Of a DNA stretch of 60,523 nucleotides, positions 54,972-60,523 are shown piece after piece. This stretch comes from Methanotrichaceae archaeon. GTDB taxonomy: Archaea; Halobacteriota; Methanosarcinia; Methanotrichales; Methanotrichaceae. The first letter of the stretch is position 1, and the number at the start of each line of letters is the position of its first letter. The notes beneath the pieces were generated by a model, which saw only the letters and a list, made by a program, of their open reading frames with translations, ran no database searches and was not told the origin of the DNA. The translations under genes and the position numbers were made by a program. The DNA lies in NCBI GenBank assembly GCA_016927425.1, contig JAFGMR010000001.1, forward strand, positions 1 to 60,523, in the 5' to 3' direction.

Positions 54972-56221
54972 GATGCCTCTCTTTGGAGCTCCTCGGCTCG
55001 CTCCTGGCTGATCCTTCCCTCTGCGATCATCTTCTTTGCGATCGCATCTATCATATCCCCGCGAGCTCCGGCCTGGACCGCAAGGTTTCGGGCATGAAGG
55101 GACATATGCCCCCTTTGAATACCCTCGGTGGCCAGAGCCCTCAACGCTGCGAAGTTTTGCGAGAGGCCGACCGCGGCGATGATGCGGCTTAGATCGTCCG
55201 CCGTCGAGACGCCCAGGACCTTGACCACGGCCTTTGCCACTGGGTGCACCCTGGTTGCCCCCCCCACAAGCCCTACCGCTACGGGAAGCTCGATCGTTCC
55301 CACGAGATCGCCGTTGGATCCGATCTCATAGTGGGTGAGGGATCGATATTGCCCGTCCCTGCAGGCGTAGGCGTGAGCCCCTGCCTCGACCGCCCGGGTA
55401 TCGTTCCCCGTTGCCATTACGGCCGCTGTGATGCCGTTCATTATGCCCTTGTTGTGGGTTGCGGCCCTATACGGATCCACCTCGGCGAGGGCTGCCGCGG
55501 CGACTATTGCCTTTGCGACGTCCAGTCCCCCGATCTCCTCGGAGGGAAAGACCGCCCGGGCCCTTGCCAGGCGCAGATCTGCCAGGTTTGAGATTATGCG
55601 AAGGAAGACCTTGCCGCCTGTGATCTCCTCGATTCGAGGGGCCAGGGCCTCGGCCATGGTGTTGACGGCGTTTGCCCCCATTGCGTCGCGACAGTCCACT
55701 ATGAGATGGGCGACGACCATTGGTCCGACCCTGGAGTCAAAGATATGAACCTCGATTCCCAGGGCTCCGCCGCCGTACTTGACGAGCATCGGATCCTTCT
55801 CGTTTGCCATCGCCTTGAGCTCTTCTGCCCTCTCGAGGATCGCCATCTTCGCACCGAATGGATCGCTCAACCCGGTCACCTGGATCTGTGCCCGCATCAC
55901 AGGCCCAGTCGAGGACGTGGTGAATCCGCCCCCGCTTCTCGCCATCCTGGCTCCGTTGCTGGCCGCGGCGATGACCGATGGCTCCTCAGTGGCCATCGGG
56001 ACGACCACATCCCTGCCGTCGATGAGAAAGCCAGTCGCAACGCCAAGCGGCACCTGAAAGAGGCCGACAACGTTCTCGACCATCCTATCGGCCTCACCGA
56101 GCGAGAGGGCCGCACCTGCGAGCTCGGTTATCTCGGCTTTCAAGCCGGTCATCAGGGCGATTGCGTCGAGCCTCTCCTCGGGAGAGAGACGATAGAGTCC
56201 AGGGATTCGGGATGTCTTCAA
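54968..56221 (-). CDS. hmgA: Hydroxymethylglutaryl-CoA reductase, class II
   Basis: The 417-residue enzyme makes mevalonate for archaeal isoprenoid lipids. Its start MKTSRIPGLYRLSPEERLDA and the overall length are those of class II (bacterial/Archaeoglobus-type) reductases, not of the class I enzyme of many archaea. Catalytic residues are seen: Glu49 in VENVVG, Lys in THNKGIMNG, Asp in VDCRDAMGANAVN, and the C-terminal His in HMSLHARN. Cofactor preference (NADH or NADPH) is not told by sequence reading. Together with pheA it forms a two-gene operon divergent from the RFAP synthase gene, with a 76-base shared promoter region. Confidence 0.93.
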   Translation of the reverse strand: MKTSRIPGLYRLSPEERLDAIALMTGLKAEITELAGAALSLGEADRMVENVVGLFQVPLGVATGFLIDGRDVVVPMATEEPSVIAAASNGARMARSGGGFTTSSTGPVMRAQIQVTGLSDPFGAKMAILERAEELKAMANEKDPMLVKYGGGALGIEVHIFDSRVGPMVVAHLIVDCRDAMGANAVNTMAEALAPRIEEITGGKVFLRIISNLADLRLARARAVFPSEEIGGLDVAKAIVAAAALAEVDPYRAATHNKGIMNGITAAVMATGNDTRAVEAGAHAYACRDGQYRSLTHYEIGSNGDLVGTIELPVAVGLVGGATRVHPVAKAVVKVLGVSTADDLSRIIAAVGLSQNFAALRALATEGIQRGHMSLHARNLAVQAGARGDMIDAIAKKMIAEGRISQERAEELQREAS

Positions 56222-56297
56222 TCTTCACACCTCATCTGGCGAGAAGCTATTTCCCGGCAGGGGAAATACTTTATTCATTCGCGCGCAATTCGGGCTT

Positions 56298-57845
56298 ATG
56301 CCAGAGCCATCATCCCAGTCGTCAGAGCCCGAGATCTCGAAGCGAATAGCCGCCCTCGAGATGGCGCTCGGCCGTCTGAGCCCCGTTCAGAGGATGCTTC
56401 TTGGAACCGACGGATCGGTAACCGGACTTCTCGAGGTTATCACCGGAAACCCGGTCGAGGTGAAGACACTCCATCAATTGGTCGTCCCGGCAGATGGCGA
56501 TATGGCAGATGAGCTCCAGATCGATTTGGGCGATCCGGTAAACCACAGAATCGTTGCCCTGAAAGACTCCGTTAAAGGCGAGGTCCTCATCCACGCCGAG
56601 TCCTTCACACCCTTGAAGAGGCTCGAAGCGAGCTTCAAAGACGATCTGATGAGGGCCGATATTCCGATTGGTGCGATATTGAAGAGGCATCGGATCGAGT
56701 CTCGCAGGGATATAATGGATGCCGTATGCATCCCCGCCAATGATCGCTTCAGCGACGTATTTCCCGTATTTCCTAAGGAGATGATGCTCTCTCGGCGCTA
56801 CAAGATCATCCGAGGGGGATCGCCGCTCATATCGATTACAGAGACCTTTCCCCTCAACGAGTTCAGGGATAAGAGCCGAGTTATTGTAGAGACGCCTTCA
56901 CGCATTCACCTTACGCTGACCGATCTCAGCGGGGAATCCGGTCGCGTCGACGGCGGCATCGGCATCGCGCTTGACCATCCCAATGTCGTCCTGGAAGGAG
57001 AGGTCGCATCCGATCTCGCCGTGGATGGCGATCATGCGGAGAGGGTCGAGGCGGCCGCAAGGGCAGTTATGGATCGCTTCGGCCTTCCGCCTGCTCGCCT
57101 CACAGTTCGAAGCGCCTACAAAGTCCACGTCGGCCTCGGCGGTGGAACGCAGCTCGCAATGGCAGCTGGAAAGGCGCTCTGCGAGCTGTACGGACATCCG
57201 GCGAGTACGCGGGAGATCGCATCTGCGGTCGGTCGAGGGGGCACGAGCGGGATTGGGGCGGCCGCCTTCGAAGGGGGAGGCTTCATCGTCGACGGCGGCC
57301 ATACCTTCGGTCCCGCCGGCCAGAAGACGGACTTTCGCCCCTCATCTGCCTCGCATGGCGTGGACCCCCCTTCGGTGATCGCCCGCCATGAATTTCCCAG
57401 TCACTGGGAGATCGTCCTTGCCATTCCGAGCATTTCGAGGGGAGCTCACGGCCGAAAGGAGCTGGATATCTTCAAAGAGTACTGCCCGGTTCCCCTGGCC
57501 GACGTCCAGGAGCTCTGTCGCCAGATCCTGGTGTGCATGATGCCATCTCTAGTCGAGGAGGATCTCGACGCCTTCGGCGACGCCGTAAACCGCATCCAGG
57601 GTCTCGGATTCAAGAGGGTGGAGTTGATGCTCCAGCATCCCCTGATCCACGCGCTGATGGAGGCGATGGGAGAAGCCGGAGCAGCCTGTACCGGCCTCTC
57701 CTCCTTTGGGCCGACGGTCTACGCCATAGGCGACTCCGGAATGAGGAATATCGAGGCAGCTGCTAGGGAGTGCATGGAGCCTGTTGGCGGGGATCTGGTG
57801 CTTACGAGGTGCAGGAACTGGGGCGCCCGCGTGCGCACAACGTAG
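56298..57845 (+). CDS. Fusion: chorismate-lyase-like domain plus beta-RFAP synthase (methanopterin)
   Basis: The 515-residue protein has two parts. Residues about 15-180 resemble chorismate pyruvate-lyase/DUF98 (SPVQRMLLGTDGSVTGLLEV, then LSRRYKIIRGGSPLISITETFP), which would yield 4-hydroxybenzoate. From about 195 it is beta-ribofuranosyl(amino)benzene 5'-phosphate synthase, a GHMP-superfamily enzyme: VETPSRIHLTLTDLSGESGR, VHVGLGGGTQLAMAAGKAL and GRGGTSGIGAAAFEGGGFIV. That enzyme joins PRPP to the aromatic acid in methanopterin synthesis. The fusion would channel the aromatic precursor. The ATG at 56298 directly follows a TATA-containing region. Confidence 0.85.
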   Translation: MPEPSSQSSEPEISKRIAALEMALGRLSPVQRMLLGTDGSVTGLLEVITGNPVEVKTLHQLVVPADGDMADELQIDLGDPVNHRIVALKDSVKGEVLIHAESFTPLKRLEASFKDDLMRADIPIGAILKRHRIESRRDIMDAVCIPANDRFSDVFPVFPKEMMLSRRYKIIRGGSPLISITETFPLNEFRDKSRVIVETPSRIHLTLTDLSGESGRVDGGIGIALDHPNVVLEGEVASDLAVDGDHAERVEAAARAVMDRFGLPPARLTVRSAYKVHVGLGGGTQLAMAAGKALCELYGHPASTREIASAVGRGGTSGIGAAAFEGGGFIVDGGHTFGPAGQKTDFRPSSASHGVDPPSVIARHEFPSHWEIVLAIPSISRGAHGRKELDIFKEYCPVPLADVQELCRQILVCMMPSLVEEDLDAFGDAVNRIQGLGFKRVELMLQHPLIHALMEAMGEAGAACTGLSSFGPTVYAIGDSGMRNIEAAARECMEPVGGDLVLTRCRNWGARVRTT

Positions 57846-57887
57846 AACCCCTCCCTTTAAGATGGAGTGGCTCTAAAGGTCTGCCGC

Positions 57888-58943
57888 ATGAAAGAGATCG
57901 CATCATTGCTTGAGCGGCTCAGCAACGCTCATGGGATATCCGGAAGGGAGGGCTCGGTCCAGAAACTGGTCGAGGAGGAGATCGCTCCTCTCGTCGACGT
58001 GGTGAGGATCGACTCCCTGGGCAACCTGATCGGGATCAAGAGGGGAGAGGCCCCGTCAATCATGATTGCTGCCCATTCGGACGAGATAGGCCTCATGGCG
58101 AAGTACGTCGACGAGAAGGGGTTCGTCCGCTTCGTAAAGATCGGGGGCTGGTTCGATCAGACCCTGCTCAACCAGCGGGTGATACTGCATTCGAAGAAAG
58201 GCCCCGTTGTCGGCGTGATAGGATCGAAGCCCCCCCATGTCATGAAGGATGAGGACAAGAAGAAGCCAGTCGATGCGAAGGATATGTTCATCGACGTAGG
58301 CGGAAAGAGCGAGGCCGAGGTCGAGGAGATGGGCATAATCCCAGGAACCCCCATATCGATAGACCGAACCTTCTCCCCTCTTGGCGGGGATAGGGTCACC
58401 GGAAAGGCCTTCGACAATAGGGCCGGGCTTGTCTTGATGATCGAGGCGCTTCGCCGAACCAAGAGCACGTCTACCATCTACGCCGTCGGAACCGTGATGG
58501 AGGAGGTCGGGCTGAAAGGGGCAAAGACCAGCGCCTTTGGGCTCGAGCCCGACCTCGCCATCGCAACCGACGTAACCATCCCAGGCGACCATCCAGGCAT
58601 AGAGAAGAAGGACTCAGCGCTCGAGATGGGAAAGGGTCCGGTCATAACCGTGGCTGACGCCTCGGGCCGCGGGCTTATCGCTTCACAGGACGTCATTGAC
58701 TGGCTCGTCGAGACCGCGGAGGAGTTCAATATACCCTACCAGCTCGACGTCTCCGGCGGAGGGACTACGGACGCAACATCCATACAGCTTACGAGGGCGG
58801 GAGTAAAGGTCGGCCTGATCAGCATTGCAACGAGGTACATCCACTCACCAGTCGAGGTGCTGAGCCTCGAGGACCTCGACAAGAGCGCCGAGTTGATCGC
58901 ACGGGCGCTCGATACCGCGTCTCGCCACTTCAAGCCATCTTGA
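57888..58943 (+). CDS. M42-family metallo-aminopeptidase
   Basis: The product has 351 residues from the ATG at 57888 (MKEIASLLERLSNAHGISG). Metal ligands and catalytic residues are in MIAAHSDEIGLM, GKAFDNRAG, TVMEEVGLKGA, IATDVT and near the end ATRYIHSPVE. Such enzymes (FrvX/TET type) form tetrahedral 12-mers that trim peptides. Cytoplasmic. A single gene, probably expressed with the upstream synthase (42 bases apart). Confidence 0.93.
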   Translation: MKEIASLLERLSNAHGISGREGSVQKLVEEEIAPLVDVVRIDSLGNLIGIKRGEAPSIMIAAHSDEIGLMAKYVDEKGFVRFVKIGGWFDQTLLNQRVILHSKKGPVVGVIGSKPPHVMKDEDKKKPVDAKDMFIDVGGKSEAEVEEMGIIPGTPISIDRTFSPLGGDRVTGKAFDNRAGLVLMIEALRRTKSTSTIYAVGTVMEEVGLKGAKTSAFGLEPDLAIATDVTIPGDHPGIEKKDSALEMGKGPVITVADASGRGLIASQDVIDWLVETAEEFNIPYQLDVSGGGTTDATSIQLTRAGVKVGLISIATRYIHSPVEVLSLEDLDKSAELIARALDTASRHFKPS

Positions 58944-59066
58944 GAGGGTCGGCCAAGGGGAGAACATCCCCTCGGAAGGCTGGGGAATATCTCTCCCTCT
59001 CTCATTTCATCAAGCCACCCTCTGAGAATGGCCGATCTCGAAAAAAGGGGGCGAGGGGTATTCCCC

Positions 59067-59384
59067 TCAATCGTTCCGTGAAGCGATATGCTTTCCAACC
59101 ACGTATAAGAGCCCGCCGCAGATGACGACGCCGAGCAGGGCGGAGATGTAGTAGGCAAGCGCCGCTCCCTTGAACGACTCATCTCCTGGGAATGCGTAGT
59201 CGGGAATCGGGGCGCTCCATGTTGAGGATAGATCATCGAGCCCCTGAGGTATGAAGCCTATCTTCTCCTCGAGATCCTCGTTCCCCCACTCCCCGAAGGT
59301 CTCCCCCGTGGATAGAAGGCCTAGTGGCACGAGTATCATCAGTATCACAAGGCCGATGAACATATTTCTGATCGCCTTCTCCAT
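59067..59384 (-). CDS. PDGLE-domain subunit of cobalt/nickel ECF transporter (CbiN/NikN-like)
   Basis: The 105-residue membrane protein has an N-terminal span (MFIGLVILMILVPLGLL), an outside loop with DLEEKIGFIPQGLDD and ending in PDYAFPG, and a C-terminal span (AAYYISALLGVVICGG-like). This is the PDGLE/NikN layout that accompanies CbiM/NikM. Its start is one base after the CbiM stop. Confidence 0.85.
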   Translation of the reverse strand: MEKAIRNMFIGLVILMILVPLGLLSTGETFGEWGNEDLEEKIGFIPQGLDDLSSTWSAPIPDYAFPGDESFKGAALAYYISALLGVVICGGLLYVVGKHIASRND

Positions 59385-59385
59385 T

Positions 59386-60093
59386 TCATCGCCTCATATG
59401 CGTAGACGCCCTCTTCATTGCCCCCATCTTGAGCAATGTGGGGTCAGCCTTCTGGATGTATGCCAGAATCAATGCGGTAACTACAGCCTCAACGAAGCCG
59501 AAGAAGAGCAGATGCTCGCCGAGCATTGCAGTCATAGTCACTTCGAGCCCATAGGGCATGTAGAGGGGAGTTCCTGCTGCGTCGTGCTCGAGGATCGGCT
59601 GGATTCCGAACAAAAATCCAACGAAGGCTGCCGCGATGTTCAAGGAGATATATCCGGCAGCGGCAGCCGCCAGTATGCGGCGAGAGGATGTAACTTCCGA
59701 TCTTCCGCTGATGATCCTGTAGATGTAGTAGGCCGAAGTAGGTATTATGACCGACATGGAAAAGCAGTTTGCGGCAATTGCAGTCACTCCGCCATCACCG
59801 AACATAAGCGACTGGAGTATGAGCGCAACCGATATGGCAATGACGCCTGCCCAAGGTCCAAGCACTATTCCCACTATCGCTCCGCCAACGGCATGGCCTG
59901 AGCTCCCTCCGGGTATTGGCATGTTGAACATCATTATTACAAATGAGAACGCCGCGGCCAGCGCAAGCAGAGGCACCTGCCTGCTCCTCAGCTCCTTATT
60001 AAGCCGCATTCCCGCGTAGATCCAGATAGGGATCATTATTATCCACATGGCGATGTAGGTGGTCGGCCCGATGTAGCCGTCCGGTATATGCAT
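59386..60093 (-). CDS. cbiM: Metal-binding S component CbiM/NikM of cobalt/nickel ECF transporter
   Basis: The 235-residue membrane protein begins MHIPDGYIG, in which the amino group, His2 and a His loop coordinate the metal. Internal MPIPGGSSGHAVGGAIVGIVLGP carries the other conserved His. About six to seven membrane segments follow. Cobalt versus nickel cannot be told. The coupling and ATPase genes lie at 28.5-30.3 kb, so the transporter is split. A GGTGAT ribosome site precedes the start. Confidence 0.92.
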   Translation of the reverse strand: MHIPDGYIGPTTYIAMWIIMIPIWIYAGMRLNKELRSRQVPLLALAAAFSFVIMMFNMPIPGGSSGHAVGGAIVGIVLGPWAGVIAISVALILQSLMFGDGGVTAIAANCFSMSVIIPTSAYYIYRIISGRSEVTSSRRILAAAAAGYISLNIAAAFVGFLFGIQPILEHDAAGTPLYMPYGLEVTMTAMLGEHLLFFGFVEAVVTALILAYIQKADPTLLKMGAMKRASTHMRR

Positions 60094-60162
60094 AATATCA
60101 CCAATATCGGATTATCCTAGAAGTATATCAATGTATCTACTTTAACATTTATTCTTACAAAA

Positions 60163-60182
60163 TTAATGATTATTATCACTAA
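60163..60182. promoter_or_regulatory. Inverted repeat upstream of cbiM, candidate metal-regulator site
   Basis: TTAATGAT-TATT-ATCACTAA is an inverted repeat with seven of eight pairs matching, about 70-90 bases before the cbiM start. AT-rich promoter sequence (TTAAAGTAGATACATTGATA on the minus strand) lies between it and the gene. A NikR- or DtxR-like operator is a fair guess. The remaining region 60094-60339 has no gene. Confidence 0.35.
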
Positions 60183-60339
60183 AGCTGCCGGAATCTGTCC
60201 TGGCAGGCGTCGTGAGATATCTCGTAGGGTTGGCCGATGAGCGTTCTCTCCGCCATTGTAAATGGCGGCATAAATGTGTTCAAAAGTGGTGGCATGGAAT
60301 TGTCCAGCTGCCAATTCTGAAAGAGACGTTCATGGGGTT

Positions 60340-60522
60340 ATGCGGATGCTGGACCGAAGAAATATCGTTGGAATGAAATATATTAAGCTACAAAATCGGG
60401 ATCGTCAAAGAGTAATTTTGAGCCATATTCTCCGAGTGGGTCGTAAACTCAGAATAGGTTGGAATTTCTCTGGCATTGATGAAAGCGATAACTATTGTCA
60501 CCGAAGGAATCAATCGATCTAT
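60340..60522 (+). other. Open frame running off the window edge, unassigned
   Basis: The frame from ATG 60340 stays open for 61 codons up to the end. It is Arg/Ile-rich (GMKYIKLQNRDRQRVILSHI) with no recognised domain and no ribosome site. It may be the start of a gene or chance; the opposite strand is also open for part of it. Confidence 0.2.
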
Positions 60523-60523
60523 A

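Noticed and set aside
60117-60314. 65-codon minus-strand frame upstream of cbiM
   Set aside because: It covers the presumed promoter of cbiM and shows no domain or ribosome site.

Overview
The window reads as a chromosome segment of a methanogenic archaeon of the Methanosarcinales, most like Methanothrix/Methanosaeta. The evidence is an archaeal translation operon (L7Ae, S28e, L24e, NDP kinase, aIF5B), Sec61-beta, a class II HMG-CoA reductase, a beta-RFAP synthase for methanopterin, a GHMP-type shikimate kinase and archaeal families DUF473, DUF1699, DUF2116 and DUF166. Core genes are GC-rich by eye, with TATA boxes and often short or leaderless 5' ends. The genus is an inference; no rRNA or tRNA gene was found.

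Layout. 1-8.5 kb: secreted and membrane proteins (a tandem pair of Cys-containing secreted paralogues, the second frameshifted; a DUF389 protein; a peroxiredoxin; a very small trypsin-like protein; a DUF2207 protein; a split channel-like membrane protein). 8.6-8.8 kb: an 81-bp tandem repeat. 8.9-17.3 kb: MFS exporter, proteasome-assembly-chaperone homologue, DUF473, dihydropteroate-synthase-like protein and the translation cluster. 17.3-30.4 kb: housekeeping genes, including a beta-helix secreted protein, Sec61-beta, Mrp/Nbp35 ATPase, radical SAM enzyme, HEAT-repeat protein, geranylgeranyl-reductase-like flavoprotein, shikimate kinase, chorismate mutase, PurE, a Usp protein and the CbiQO half of a cobalt/nickel ECF transporter. 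Copies of two short dispersed repeats lie at 17.3-17.5, 30.3 and 53.8 kb.

30.6-46 kb is a defence island, almost all on the minus strand. A type I restriction-modification system is spread out as hsdM ... hsdS ... hsdR. The gaps hold an MNT-HepT pair, HicB-HicA, a YgiT-type zinc finger with a second MntA and a truncated HepT, an ImmA/IrrE protease with a DUF4411 PIN toxin, an AlbA (Schlafen-type) protein, an OLD-like AAA ATPase with a DUF4276 partner, a relic of another hsdR and a DUF1828 protein. Composition jumps, relics and shared junction sequences show repeated recombination here.

46.4-60.5 kb: a divergent HxlR regulator facing a DUF166 protein and a small siroheme-type reductase, two large surface proteins meeting tail to tail at a perfect AT-rich inverted repeat, prephenate dehydratase plus HMG-CoA reductase, a fusion of a chorismate-lyase-like domain to beta-RFAP synthase, an M42 aminopeptidase, and the CbiM plus PDGLE half of the metal transporter, about 29 kb from its T and A components.

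The strongest leads are the nested defence island (especially the AAA/DUF4276 pair and the AT-rich AlbA/hsdS block), the chorismate lyase-RFAP synthase fusion, the Cys-rich HxlR/DUF166/siroheme-reductase module and the minimal serine-protease-like protein.
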